A DNA stretch of 64,000 bases from Parapristionchus giblindavisi (Eukaryota > Nematoda > Chromadorea > Rhabditida > Diplogasteridae), in contig CALSFV010000009.1 of NCBI GenBank assembly GCA_943737045.1, positions 1,240,001-1,304,000 on the forward strand, given 5' to 3'. This document shows, in pieces, positions 10,344 through 23,600 of this stretch. A program made the translations under genes and the position numbers. The notes below the pieces were generated by a model. That model saw only the letters and a list, made by a program, of their open reading frames with translations, did not search any database and was not told the DNA's origin. Each line of letters starts with the position of its first letter. Positions within the stretch are counted from its first letter, which is position 1.

Positions 10344-13035
10344 TCACTGCTCTCCACTTGTCACGGTTTCAGGCTCAGTGTTAGGCTCGACGAATTTCAA
10401 CATCAACTTCTTCTTCATTTCCTCGTCAAGGAACTGCGTCCATAATGCTGTGCCGTCGGCCATCTGAAAGATCAAAGATCAAAGATCAAATACAAAGTAC
10501 AAAGATCAGACAAACCACCTCTAGACCATCACGAAAGTCGCGACGCGTCAGTCTGTGGCGGGCGCGCTGCGCCACAGGATCCCTGAAAAACAAATCAATA
10601 TGTATAAAAATCAATAATTAAAGGAGTACGGTAGACCATCAATCGATAAATCAATCAATAAGCGTACGTCGTGGTGTTCAGCCGCAGTGCGCCTGACGGC
10701 GCGACAAGATACGGTAGACGAATCTGAATAACAAAGGAATGGGTAGAATATTTCAAACCGATAACCTTTAAAATAGTGATAGATAAAAATCAATAAAATG
10801 AAATATCGATCTTACCTTGACGGCATCTTCTATGATACCCTTGATGTGGTAGACAAGCGCCTCGGTCACGATCTTTCCGACGTCCGGAGGCATCTGAAAT
10901 GAGTAAAGCATAGGTCGAAAAGTACGCTACAAACTGCGAAGCCTGACCGCACATTTTTGAAATCCCGACCGTATTTTGTATTTTTTTTGCGAAAACACGA
11001 GCGTATGTTGCAAGCAGCTAACAAAGCTATTCCTTCCTAAAGGGTGACCCTTTGTTCTGCTGTTAGAAATACCCCCCCCCCTGCCACAATAAGATCGCAA
11101 ATTCGTCATAGCAGCCGGCGGATTTCTGTTTCTCCAATTGTAAATAAGCTTAACTGTGAAGGAATGCAGCGATAAAACGACGGTATAGAATAAATAAATA
11201 GATAATTTGTTACTGTCGTTGCGCAAAACTTTATAAAGTAAATGTAGTCATCGATCATTAACAATGCTCTTTTCAAATATTACGAAAAGAAACGAAAAGC
11301 AGATAATACTCTCTTCGTTTCACACACTCTCTCGCCCCTTTTCCTTTCTTTTCATGACTCTTGAACACTAATAATAATAATTTATTCACCATAATAGGTA
11401 AACATGTAATGAACAAACAATAGATAAATAAATAGATGTAGTTGCACTACATGAGGTATAGCGGGAGGGATTACAAACTTAGATCTATTAATATTTTTCA
11501 CATCACACACTCTCTCGCACTTTCTTTGCCTTGTCAACAAGAGAAGCTGAGAGTATCAAATTAGCTTACTGGTTAGGCGGCATTCTTTTATAAAATACAC
11601 ATTGTAATTGATACATTTCAAGTGCCACGGTGACTGGGAAAACTAACAAAGACAGAGATCAACAGCATAGTAGATATGGAGAAATGAATGGGAAATGCCA
11701 CTAGTGTTCATGGTGAGACTTCCCACCGCGCATTTTCGTGTTTCACCAATTCCGGAAATGCACAATGCCTATGAGCATAATGGTACATACATTATACATA
11801 ATAATAACCTAATTCAGAATCAGAAAAAAAACAATCGTTTCGAGGAAAAAACAATCAATATCTCCTCACACCACCACCGGTGTGAGCAGATATTGATTGG
11901 ACACACCAGAGCCATCGATCTGACAAACTCTTGATAAATGTGTTATGAGCCCTTTCGCATTATATTTTATGGAATAAATAATAGAATAAATAAATAATAA
12001 TAAAATAGATAAATGAAATGACAAATCAATATCTCCTCACCTCCTCAACGCCTTCCTTTGCTCCTCTCAGATAGAACAACGTCGTTATCGTGGATTCCGA
12101 TGGTAGCACATACGATCTCTTCGTCGACAGTGTTTTACTATCAGATGGTCGACCAAAGGAGGTCGATGCGCCCAGTGACATCTGTATAGGGATTTATTTA
12201 TTTAGTTATTTATTTATTTATTTAGTTATTTATTTATTTATTTAGTTATTTATTTATTTATTTAGTTATTTATTTATTTGTTTATTCATCGTACACCACA
12301 AGGGTGTTTTAGGTTTCCATAAACTGTGGCAAACGCAAATGTGATTTCATAAGCGTAGGTGGAGAATCTCTCACAAATGCCTCCGCCTACGCTTGTGACG
12401 TCACGTTTGTCGGCAAACGGTTTGTCACCGTTCATGGATACGGCCTCTGGCGGCGATTTTTTACATGGTTACGACAGCGATCTTTGATCTTTAGCTAGCG
12501 CACAATCTAACAACAGCAACTAAAGACTTTTCGGGGGCAATATATAGACGGTTATCTCGCGACCGTTGAATGACGCTACCGTACCTCGCATCCGTCAAGT
12601 AGGTGCGTGAAGAGGCGTTCGTGTGCGGCGTGTACGGTAGGTGGCAGAATCGATTGGATGAGTTCGTCAACATCGACGAAAGTGGCGTGACCACGAATAA
12701 ACCGAACGAGCACTGCCATGTAGCTGTATGAGATATTGATTGGTTGAATGATTACGGTAACGATATTGATTGATTGCCGTAACTGATTGATTGGTTCATT
12801 TATTGATTCATTACCGTAATCAATAAAGACATTAACCCCCTCATATATAGCTCATTGAACGGTCAATCGTCAGACATCACTACCAATCGACAATCATCGT
12901 CGACTACCGTATAATGGATGATTGATCATCAGCGAGTCCCGCAAAGATCTCCCTGACTGCATTTCTCATCTCGGCGTACGTTCGTTTCCTCTTTTCCATG
13001 TTCTGCTCACGCTCTCGCTCGTCCCACTCATCCAT
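10344..13035 (-). CDS. ADA1/TADA1-like SAGA subunit, copy B (the only copy readable end to end)
   Basis: Join, in minus order: 13035-12908, 12723-12585, 12181-12041, 10893-10816, 10723-10668, 10582-10519, 10463-10344; 726 nt, 241 aa. The start (MDEWDERERE) lies just after a possible splice acceptor. Exon 2 (YMAVLVRFIRG...ELIQSILPP...LFTHLLDG) resembles the N-terminal helices of ADA1. Exons 3-6 (YVLPSESTITTLFYLRG, EIVTEAL-type helix, then RLTRRDFRDGLE) fit its histone-fold-like region. Human TADA1 is longer (about 335 aa). ADA1 helps hold the SAGA coactivator core together in the nucleus. Oddities: exon 1 lost the usual donor by a 7-nt deletion but an in-frame CG|GTAGTC donor remains; exon 5 must use AC|GTACGC, which keeps frame with the 64-nt exon 6. 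The rme-6-like stop is about 970 bp upstream. The family call is from memory; the exon chain is well supported by five copies. Confidence 0.6.
10894..12040. other. Long ADA1-like intron 3, copy B
   Basis: Contains a repeat starting CATAGGTCGAAAAGTACG (10909 onward, also at about 54109), a short MITE near 11268-11364, and sequence shared with D and E introns (CACACTCTCTCGCAC and the CAACAAGAGAAGC region near 11530). No exon is seen. Confidence 0.5.
12186..12312. repeat. TTTA/TTAG tetranucleotide array joined to inverted LINE 3' end
   Basis: Repeated TTATTTATTTATTTAG units followed by CGTACACCACAAGGGTGTTT. It appears to be an expanded LINE tail in reverse orientation. Longer and differently interrupted versions are at 41978-42172 (D) and 59452-59498 (E). 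Confidence 0.8.
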
Positions 13036-13406
13036 CTCAATTTTCTTCTCAAAAAATCGATTTTCGAAATATTATTAATCAATCAACTAAGGGTTACTGC
13101 ATTCTCCAATGTCCACAAAAAGGGGCGGAGCGTAAAACATTAAAAATTGTGTCTCTATTCTCTCAGATATCACTATTTCCAGTATTCGTCCGACTGGTTG
13201 CACATTTTTTTGCAAAAATACACGAACTTAATCTTTATCACCATAGCACATATTAATATTAGGAACAATTACCAGTTACGGTTGTTAGCAAAATTTTAAA
13301 AAAATGTGTAAAACCATCACTTCCATGGTAGGGTTGGTGTAGGATATCTGCATAACACAAAGGACGGGGACATTTTGATCGACTATTCAGGAATAAACTC
13401 TAGATG

Positions 13407-13515
13407 AGAAGTTCAAAAGCGGCGAAAAGAAACGAAGAATTTGAAGAGATAGTGTGCGAAAAGCAGATAACTTTCTTTGAAGACAATAAGTCCTTTCGTT
13501 TCGCCACTTTTGAAC
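13407..13515. mobile_element. Short MITE between the two genes, copy B
   Basis: GTTCAAAAGCGGCGAAAAG is mirrored by CTTTCGTTTCGCCACTTTTGAAC. It is the same family as 5541-5635. Orthologous units stand in blocks C (21838-21957), D (43228-43330) and E (60745-60842), so the insertion predates block duplication. Confidence 0.65.
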
Positions 13516-14009
13516 GGAGAATTTATTGGTTACAGTATGATTATTGATTGAAAATCGATAATAATATTCATTAGCCACTCAAATAACCACCAAATTCAAT
13601 AATGTTCAATGTAAAACAGGGTCCATCGACAAAGTTCTAGAATCATACAAAGTAACGGTATGACAAAATGGGTACCATTTAGTTAATTTTTTTCTACTTA
13701 AAATGTTATTTGGCCGATTATTGATTATCGATTAGTAGGGGAAACAATCGAAACTCACATAAAACAGATATACACAATACTATGCAAGTATACTAAAAGA
13801 TATACAAATCGATTTCCACTAGCATACAAGATATTGTTCGAATTAATGTATTAAGTTATCTATGTAATTTATTACAATAATAATAGGGTGCAATATGTTA
13901 AAAGGAATATCATAGACCAGGCCAACACAGTATCCTCTATCACAGTATTAAGATCAAAATACCAAAGATCAAGGATCAAGGATCAAAGATCAAGGATCAA
14001 AGATCACAT

Positions 14010-15606
14010 CTACAGGAGCATCTTGATGTACTTGATGGCAGCAGCGAACTGGGTCCACCAGTAGGCGTCACTTCCGTCCATTTGATTGGTGAAGAATCCA
14101 TCGACATACTTTAAATTGGACAGGAGAGCGGGAGGATTGGCTTGACATGGCCTGTGAATATAAACGGATTATGATCTTTGATCTTTACAAAAAAGGTTAT
14201 GATCGTTTAAATCTAGTAATCGATCTTTGATCTTTTCCCGATTAAAAGGAGTATGACCTTTGATCTCTACTCATCTGAAAGTCAATCAGACAAGGAATGC
14301 ACTACTTCCAGGTATCCACTTCTCAAAATCATATAGTTTGCACACCTTTTCCTGCGATAAGCTAATACAATCCGCGCTAGTCAGCTTCATCTTTCATATT
14401 TCAACCCTCGTTTTTAAAATCTCCCACGTTCAGATATACGGTATGTGTTCCTTGGGTCATAACATGGTCATATTTATGACTAGCATGGTCAGACTTATGA
14501 ATAGAACTTGCCATGACGAGTACGTATACGAGAGTGGGCGTGACGTCATCAGCGGCCGCGGGACTCGATGACGTCATAGCGAGCAGATTCGAGATCGTCT
14601 CACATGCACGACTGCAGAGAATAATATTAGTACTTACAATTAACCTTTCAATTGTTGGTATGATTGCCGTAGGCATAGAAGATGAAGCAAAAAAGTGCAA
14701 TCATAGCTGCTAAAATGGCAAAAAGGAAACAAAGAATCAACAGGCAAGAATTTACAATGAACATTCCTATTATTATTATTATTATTATTATTATTGGTCT
14801 AAAAAGGAAAATAATTAAAAATCCAGAATAAGAAAATTCAATTCTCAAGTGACACAAGAGAAACGCAGATTCAACGGGTAGAAACACATTTTTTCTCATA
14901 AAAAATTCACCAATATCAACAAGTTTACAATGCAAATATCTAAAATAATATATGCTAAACGATAATCAAGACTTATAATCAAAAAAAAATCAATCAATAA
15001 TCATACCATAACCAATAAACTACCGTAATCCTCACACCTGACACAGGCGAGCTTATCTCGGGGCGACGTGTACGCATTTATCACGGCAATCTCGTGTTGA
15101 GCGGATGGCCATGGACACTCACCACGAAGGGCCTAAATTGCACTTATTGTTAGATCTTTCATCTTTCGTCTTTAATCGAGCCGAGTTATCCCTACATATC
15201 TGGCTAATTTGATACTACAACGACATTTTATAATAAACACTCCTAGCATGCAATGTACCTGTATATGTACCTGTACAGTGGACAGTAGCTACAGTAATCT
15301 GGTCATGATTACAGTAACCATCAGTTACTGTAATCTGGTTATACGATAAATCAATTGATCGATACCTCTGGAATCGCGAGTACTCCATGCGCCGGAGACA
15401 CGCTGGAGGCCAGTCGCTGCAGCGCCTTGTACAGTACCCTGCAAGCACAACATCAATTAAACACAGAGATCAAAGATCAAAGTCTAAAGACCAAAGATCA
15501 AAACTCACTCGTCTCTGTAGATGTCGGCGTCGTTATTGGGATAGAATGCCATATGGTAGATGCGACCCATCAGGAGACGTTCGACACACTTACGCGCGTA
15601 TTCACG
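14010..15606 (-). pseudogene. rme-6/GAPVD1-like gene, VPS9-domain part, copy B (broken)
   Basis: Exons: 15606-15509 (ARKCVERLLMGRIYHMAFYP), 15438-15366, 15132-15038 (CPWPSAQHEI...SPRDKLACV), 14611-14512 (CETISNLLAM...DDVTPTLVYVLV) and 14141-14010 (ANPPALLS...YWWTQFTAAIEY, stop TAG). In order they follow the VPS9 domain and C-terminus of GAPVD1/RME-6, which activates Rab5 on endocytic structures. Copy B retains the intact 95-nt exon that is damaged in D and absent in C. Defects: a 10-nt insertion (14142-14151) at the acceptor of the last exon shifts frame, and all exons upstream of 15606 are missing. The donor after 14512 is GC (GCAAGT), a usable minor type. Confidence 0.75.
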
Positions 15607-15879
15607 CTGCAAAGACATATCGATTAAGATTCTTTTCAAAATTTGCACGAAAAGAAACGAAAATCATAGCATGCACTCTCCTCGATTTCCACACTCTCTC
15701 GCCTCTTTTTCGCTTCCTTTTGTGACTTTTGAATACTACCCACATTAGAGTGAAGATAAAGAACTAGCAGAAGAAATAGTGATTAAGTCAAGTAGAATGC
15801 AAAGAAATGCAAAACGTGAAACGGGAAAACGCCAGGTAGTGTGCACAGTTGCTACCCGGCGAATTTTTAACAGAAACGC

Positions 15880-16300
15880 GAGTATCTTGCCGACATTGGG
15901 GTGTGACCAGTGACTTTCTCGTTTCAAGCACTACTGATTATTCAACATTCACTGCCCTTCTTCGATACTAATCACGTGACCTGATTGGGCACCAAACAAT
16001 TCTGTCACAAACTATAAAATAACCGAGCCAGCCTATCAGTGACTTGGCGAATTCTCGTTTCAGTGACAACTGATTGTTCTACAAATCCCTCCTCTCATCG
16101 CTACCTTAACACTATTGGCAATGAACCAAACAATATTCCATCAAGCACCAACCCCTAGTGAATCAATGAACAAGATCTAATTGTGGAACCAACAAACAAA
16201 AAAAACAAGCCACAGCCTATAAGTGACCTGTCGGTTTCTTGTCTCAGTGACAACTGATTGTTGTACAACTCCGTCCCCTCATCGGTGTCCTTCTTCTTCG
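15880..16300. repeat. Inter-block spacer with TTTCTCGTTTCA modules
   Basis: Unrelated to the gene exons. Modules with (A/T)GTGACTTTCTCGTTTCA recur at about 15915, 16050 and 16235, and again in the spacers at 27890-28230, 28985-29420 and 54540-55790. Short ORFs through them give similar peptides only because the DNA is repeated. It marks the join between blocks B and C. Confidence 0.55.
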
Positions 16301-17562
16301 GTACAATATTACCTCAAACTATAACCTAGTCAATCAATCACAGTGATTACACCAATCCCATGATTGTATTCATTTTTATTCATTTTCAATGTCACCATAA
16401 AAAATCGAAATTTTCGCAGCCCTATTTGAAGTTCAACATTAAATGGAAGTCAGGGAACAAGCAAAAGAATAAAAGACAAAGTCACCAATTGGAAGCCCAT
16501 AATGAGCGAGTGAAGAGGTCTCGGCTTTAAAGACAACACAAGGTCTAAGAGGTTGTGAGAGAGGCAGACAGATATGGAGATAGACTCAAGAGAAAGAGAC
16601 ATAAAACCAAAAGCTAGCTTCCGTTTTTACCCTGTGGCCCTCAATCTTTTGCAATACCATGTCATACACTCAACATACAAATTTATTTTATTAATTAAGT
16701 AAGCAACAACCTATTACAGTATACATTGTGGAAAGATCAGATATCAAAGATCAAAGATCAAAGATCAAAGATCACCGAGTGCTTGTTACGCTCGGGAATA
16801 TAAGTGAACAATGGGAGAGAAAGAGGACATATTAAAGATATGATCGATTGATTTATGAAGGGATGGGTGGAAAACTCATTCGAGGGAGTTGATCAATTGC
16901 TCTCAGAGGGATTGCTCTCAATTGCCTCGAGATATAATATGCCGATAGCAGATCATGAATATATATTTGATGGGATAAATAAATAAATATAAAAAATAGC
17001 GATAAAGGAGGGGCATAGAGAACGAAAGTATTATTTCTCTCGTTTTCTAGGAAGCCTTGAGAGAAAAATGTATTATTTACCTAGTTTTCGGGAATATACT
17101 GAGAGTAAAGTCTCGAATTATTAATAAAAGATCAAAAGTTCAAAGTTCGAAGCAATCGATACTCTTACAACTAACCAGCACGACCGCTCACCTAGAAAAC
17201 TGGTTTATAGTGTACTCGGCATCAAAGGTAAATGGACCCGGAGGCAGAATACAGTGAATACCGGTAACATATTGCCTGTGCAGACTCGACGAAAGCAATC
17301 GGAAGTCACTTTCCTTGCCTGAATCCATCTATCCCCAAAGAGTAACTATCGGTAGTGGGCAGTCAAAAACAATCAGAATGAGGCAAGACAGGGAAAGGAA
17401 TATAGAAAGGGACAACGGAAGTCATCGGTCTATCGTCTACTATAATACATAGGGAACGATTGCTACATCAGTGCGGGCAGAGGATTCAATGCCTAAGGAA
17501 GTTTATTATTCAAAGAGGTACAAAATTCAAAGATCAAAAGATCAAGATTAAAAGATCAAAGA
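16301..17562. other. 3' flank of gene block C, no gene
   Basis: Homologous to 9131-10343, with AAAGATC units near 16745 and the uninterrupted LINE target CCCCAAAGAGTAACT near 17335. No conserved ORF. Confidence 0.5.
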
Positions 17563-18458
17563 TCACTGCTCTCCACTTGTCACTGTTTCAGTCTGAGTGT
17601 TAGGCTCGGCGAATTTGATCATCAACTTCTTCTTCATTTCCTCGTCTTGGAACTGCGTCCATAATGCTGTGTCGTCGGCCATCTGAAAGATCAAAGATCA
17701 AGATACGAAATACAAAGATCAAAACACAAAGTACAAATATCAAACAACCCACCTCCAGACCATCACAGAAGTCGCGAAGCGTCAGTCTGTGGCGTGCGCT
17801 CCGCAGGATCCCTGAAAAAAATCAATCTATTTAAAAATCAATAATTAAAAGAGTACTGTAGACCATCAATCGATAAATCAATCAATAACCGTACGTCGTT
17901 GTATTCAGCCGCAGTGCGCCTGACGGCGCGACCAGATACGGTAGACGAATCTGAATAACAAAGGAATGCGTAGAATATTTCATATGCAAAGCCGACAATC
18001 TTTACAATATAAAAAATCAATAAAATGAAATATCAATCGTACCTTGACGGCTACTTCGATTACACCCTTGATGAGGTAGACAAGCGCCTCGGCCACGATC
18101 TCTCCGACGTCCGGAGGCATCTGAAATGAGCAGGGAATGAGCGTTACTTCGTCATACGTTGCAGTACGAATCCGTCGTAGCAATACTCTATTTCAACGAC
18201 GTTTAGGTCATTGCATGCGCTTCTCTTTTAGCTCTCTGGAAATAGAGAACAAAACGCGCAAAAGTGAGAGTAGAAAGTGAGAGTGAGTGGTGCAGAAAGA
18301 GTACACAAAAACGTGTGTTTTGTGGCATTTCACCAAGTTTTCACTATGTTGTAGAAACGCTGTATGGCCTCTGTTCCTTCCACCTCCCCCCAGTCGGTTC
18401 TTTGTTTCGTATAATGCACTTAGCGGGCAGAGCAATGATCCTTTGTTGAGCGGGAGTT

Positions 18459-18673
18459 CTCTGGTATTTCCAAACTAGTAGTTTACTTACGTGACGTCAC
18501 AGACTAGTAGTTTACTGCTAGTTTACGATTAGTGGAAGAACATTTTACGAAATGCATTACCGTATTATAAACCACCTCTAGTAAACTTTTAACTACGTTT
18601 AACTAGCCGTAGACTTGCAAGTCTACCGCTAGTGTGAAATATAAGTAAACTACTAGTTTGAAAATACCAGAGT
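18459..18673. mobile_element. MITE with CTCTGGTATT ends, copy C
   Basis: Counterpart of 5170-5383, nearly identical, same position in intron 3. Shared only by A and C. Confidence 0.75.
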
Positions 18674-18956
18674 TGTCGCTGGAAACAAACAAATAGACAA
18701 ATTGTCACTGTTGTGACGCAATACCGTCATTACTCTGCGCATTACTGCCTGAGATGATAAATTGAACTCAATTGTGGCGCTAAAATTACTCATCTTTTCT
18801 ACTCAACTCTAGGCATCGCAAACCCATCATTCAAAAGTTACGAAAAGAAAAGAAAAGCTGAGAACACTCTCTTCGTTTTACACACTCTCTCGCCTCTTTT
18901 TCGATTCTTTTCGTAACTTTTGAACAGTAAATCAGGGAGTTAGTTATATTCACACA

Positions 18957-19246
18957 CAAAAAATTTCAGCCAATTTGACTACCTTATTTTCGAGAAAATC
19001 AACTTTTAGTGCAGTCAGCCGTTGGAGTGGAGACAACGGGCGAGAGAGTGTGGTGATGCGAGAGAGCACAGAGACACAATCACGTCCACCCCCCCCCCCC
19101 CCTACCTTCCCATGTTTTTCGCCTCACCTGCCTCTCTGCTCTCTCGTATCACCACACTCTCTCGCCCGTTGTCTTCACTCTAACGGCAAAATGACTGCAC
19201 TAGATTTTCTCAAAAATAAGGTTGTCAAATTGGCTGAAATTTTTTC
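18957..19246. mobile_element. MITE with TTTCAGCCAATTTGAC ends, copy C
   Basis: Counterpart of 5693-5976, with an expanded C run near 19090. The flanking 19247-19560 matches 5977-6290 and has no gene. Confidence 0.7.
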
Positions 19247-19561
19247 GATGGAAACATGAAGCCATTAAGGTCCGATCTATGTATCTCGCATAAAACACTC
19301 TTGACTTTGAGAGAAATTTCAATTTTGAAAATTTTTGAAACTTTTACATGAAAAATAAATTTCACAAGCGTGATTGCCATCGAATTCTGCCCCTGGGAGC
19401 ACAGTCTGTAAATTTTAGCACCATCTAGTGAGGAGAAATGACTAAAAAGGCGATTTCAAGGCGACGTCGTTTGGCCTCAACGGTGCATCTAGGCGCAAAA
19501 TGAACATGACCATCGTCAACAGCACCCATGAGAACCCCGATCCCCAAATTTTGATTTTTTG

Positions 19562-20672
19562 ACCCTGGAACCTCTCTGTACTTACTCATCAGTGATTATT
19601 TCCTCAGCGTGATTTTTCCGAGACTTGTCGTTAACATGGTATGAACAACATTTAATGAGGAGTAGAATCCGCTATGCGATCCATTCGAGCTAATTCATTC
19701 CGCCGCGAAAATCAAAATTTCCGACACCCCTGAATTTGGGAAAAAATGTCATAACTTTGTGTTCAGTGTTGCTGTAGGCTCAAAAATTGGTGAGATAATT
19801 GTCCATGAGTTATACAAAACCAGGGCGAGTATGAGCTTGATCGGTTGAATTTTGAGAAATTTCGAAAATTATTTTTTATCATTTTTCGAGGTACAGGAAG
19901 TACCTGCCTAGGTTACTTTATATTCTGTTTAGCAGGCAGATGTCTTCTATACATAGTAGACGACAGTTTACTATTGTTTCATGAAACATCGAGATCTTCG
20001 AGAGAAGTTATAGTTGGAGAAAAGAGGTAGAAAACAGTTAGAATTTTTTGCACGATATTTTCGAAATTCTTAGAATTTGTCCGATTAAGCTCAGACATTG
20101 CCACAACAATTATCATGAAGAGGAAAGAAGATTCATATAATAGAATGGCTATCGATGATCTTTTAGTCCCTGAAAAAAATCAATTTACTTTATAGAAAAT
20201 CGTGCCCTAACTATTTTCTACCTCTTTCCTCCAACTATAACTTCTCTCGAAGAGCTCGATATTTCATGAAACAATATTATACTGTCGTCTACTATATATA
20301 GAAGACATATGTCTGTTAAACAGAATGGAAATTAACCTAGGCAGGTACTTCCTGTACCTCGAAAAATGAGAAAAAATAATTTTCGAAATTTCTCAAAATT
20401 CGACTGATCGGACTCATACTCGGACAGACTTTGTATCACTCATGGGCTATCGCCTCTGCCAACTTAGGAGCCTCCAGCTTCACTAAACACAGAGTTATGA
20501 CATTTTATCCCAAATTCAGGGGTATTTCGCAGAGGAATGAATTAGCTCGAATGGATCGCATAGCGGATTCTACTCCTCAGTAAATATTGTTCATACACTG
20601 TTAACTACAAGTCTCGGAAAAATCCCGCTGAGGAAATAATCAATGATGAGTAAGTACAGAGAGGTTCCAGGA
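19562..20672. mobile_element. 1.1-kb foldback element with CCTGGAACCTCTCTGTAC ends
   Basis: The left arm (about 19562-20050) is mirrored by the right arm (about 20190-20672). Examples are ACTTACTCATCAGTGATTAT against its complement at 20640, and the GTACAGGAAGTACCTGCCTA region on both sides. Found in copy C only. The 61-aa ORF inside is arm sequence. No transposase. Confidence 0.75.
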
Positions 20673-23600
20673 TCGCTACACAATAACTAGACGACGAATA
20701 ATAACAACGAGAGTAGGACATGATGCACTCTAGTACTATAGTATCCTGCCAAAACATGAGCCTGAGTGCTCATCTGAGTCAAAAGTTATTACATTGCTAA
20801 ATATGGGTACGAATACTTTTGGCTGCTACTGTAGGCGTTTGACAAAAGTCCTCCGCCTACGCTTGTGACGTCACGTTTCCGGAAAACGGTCATGGTTACG
20901 GCACCTACGGCACATTTTGACATAATTACGACAGTGATCTTTAATCTTTAACTAACTGAGTACCCATTCAATCTAACAACAGCAACTAAAGGTTTTTCGA
21001 GATCAATACTATCAATACTATGGCTATCTCGCGACCGTATAATGATGCTACCGTACCTCGCATCCGTCAAGTAGGTGCGTGAAGAGGCGTTCGTGTGCGG
21101 CGTGTACGGTAGGTGGCAGAATCGATTGGATGAGTTCGTCAACATCGACGAGAGTGGCGCGAATACGAATAAACCGAACGAGCACTGCCATGTAGCTGTA
21201 GGAGATATTGATTGGTTGACCGATTACGGTAACGATATTGATTGATTACCGTAACTGATTGCCTGATGATTGGTATCGATTGATTACCGTAATCAATAAA
21301 GTCAGTAACCCCCTCATAAATAGCTCGGTCAATCATCAGACATCAGTACCAATCGATAATCATCATCGACTACCGTATACCTGTCCATGGATGATTGATC
21401 GTCAGCGAGTCCCGCACAGATTTCCCTGACTGCATTTCTCATCTCGGCGTACGTTCGTTTCCTCTTTTCCATCTTCTGCTCACGCTCTCGCTCGTCCCAC
21501 TCATCCATCTCAATTTTCTTCTAAAAAATCGATTTAAATATTACTAATTATTCAACAAAGGGTTACTGTATTATCCAATGCCCATAAAAAGGAGTGGAGC
21601 GAAAAACATTAAAAATTGTGTCTTTATTCACTCAGATATCACTATTTCCAGTATTTGTCCGACTGGTTGCACATTTTTGCATAAATACACGAACTTTAAT
21701 TAATCTTTATCACCATAGTACATATTAATATTAAGAACAATTACCAGTTACGGTTGTTAACAAAATTACAACAAAAAAATGTGTAAAACTATCACTTCCA
21801 TGGTAGGGTTGATTTGGGCTAAACTCGAGGAGATTAGGAGTACAAAAGCGGCAAAAAGAAACGAAGTAGATGAAGTTAGTGTGCGAACAAAAGACAGAAT
21901 CTATATATTTTATATATATCTGTGAACTTTCTTTCGTTTCGCCACTTTTGAACGGAGAATTTTGGGTTACGGTATATTGATAATCAATAATCACTTATTG
22001 ATTAATAATCAATAATCACATCAATTAACCACTCAAACAATCACCAAATCCAATCGAGTTCAATGTAAAACAGGGTCCATCGGCAAATTTCTAGAATCAT
22101 ACAAAGCTCCGGTATGACAAAATGGGTTACTTTTTTACTGCTTAAAATGTTATTTGGCCGATTATTGATTATCGATTACTAGGGGAAACAAACGAAACTC
22201 ACATAAAAACAGATATACACAATACTATGCAAGTATAATAAAAGATATACAAATCGATTTCGACTAGCATACAAGATTTTGTTCGAATTAATGTAATAAG
22301 TTATATATGTAAATTATTACAATAATAATAGGGTGCAATATGTTAACAAAAATATCATAGATCACGCCAACGCAGTATCCTCTATCATAGTATAAAGATC
22401 AAGGATCAAAGATCAAAGATCAAAGATCGCATCTACAGGAGCGTCTTGATGTAGTCGATGGCAGCAGTGAACTGGGTCCACCAGTAGGCGTCACTTTCGT
22501 CCATTTGATTGGTGAAGAATCCATCGACATACTGTACATTGGATAGGAGAGCAGGAGGATTTGCCTGAATAAAAACGGATTATGATCTTTGATCTCTACT
22601 TTGATCTTTGCTATACTAAAAGAATTATGATCTTTGCTCTTCACAAAAAAAAGGATTATGATCGTTTTAACTCTAGTAATCGATCTTTGATCTCCTCCCG
22701 ATTAAAAGGAGTATGACCTTTGATCTCTACTCATCTGTAAGTCAGTCAGACAAGGAATGCACTATTTCCAGGCATCCACTTCTCAAAATAATACAGTTTT
22801 CACAACTTTTTCTGCGATAAGCAAATACAATCCGTGCTATATTTCATCGTTGGGTCATAATGTGGTCATATTTATGATTAGCATATACTCCACTTACCAT
22901 CACGAGTACGTATACGAGAATGGGCGTGACGTCATCAGCGGCTGCGGGACCCGATGACGTCAGAGCGAGCAGATTCGAGATCGTCTCGCATGCACGACTG
23001 CAATGAATAATATTAGTACTAATTCTTTCAAATGTTGGTATGATTGCCGTAGGCATAGACAAGATGAAGCAGAAAAGTGCGGTCATAGTTACTAAAATGA
23101 CAAAAAGGAAACATAGAATCAACAGGCCGGAAATTACAATGACAATTACTACTATTATTACTGTTGTTGCTACTGGTCACGCAAAATGAAGAGGGTATCG
23201 TATTGCTAGACAAAGCAATTTCAACACTCTAGTGACAAAAGATAAACGTAGATTCAACGGGTGGAGACACATTGCTCTTAAAACTCCAAATTTCACCCTT
23301 ATCTACAAGGTTAAAATGCGAATAACTACAATAACATATACTAAACGAAAACAATGGACCTGTACTAGTACAGTGGACAGAAATTACAGTAACCAGGTCA
23401 TAGTTACAGTAATCATTAGTTACAGTAACCAGGTCATACGATAAATCAATTGATCGATACCTCGGGATGATGCGCCGGAGACACGCTGGAGGTCAGTCGC
23501 TGCAGTGCCTTGCACAGCACCCTGTAAGAAATACATAGTCAATCAATTGAACGCAGAGATCAAAGACCAAAGATCAAAGATCAAAGTCTAAAGATTAAAG

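Larger units (their letters stand above)
17563..21508 (-). pseudogene. ADA1/TADA1-like gene, copy C (exon 3 missing)
   Basis: Exons present: 21508-21381, 21195-21057, 18120-18043, 17950-17890 (or to 17895), 17811-17753 and 17682-17563. Exon 3, 47 codons in the other copies, is absent from the 18.1-21.0 kb interval, which instead holds three palindromic elements. Exon 6 is 5 nt shorter than in B, D and E, as in copy A, so exon 5 must use the donor before GTTATT to stay in frame. Exons 1 and 2 are open. Loss of exon 3 removes no frame (141 nt) but deletes the start of the histone-fold-like region. Confidence 0.7.

Noticed and set aside
13035..14010. Nematode-type operon linking rme-6-like and ADA1-like genes
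   Set aside because: Order and orientation fit, but the 0.9-1 kb gap is long for an operon and no trans-splice evidence can be seen in DNA alone.
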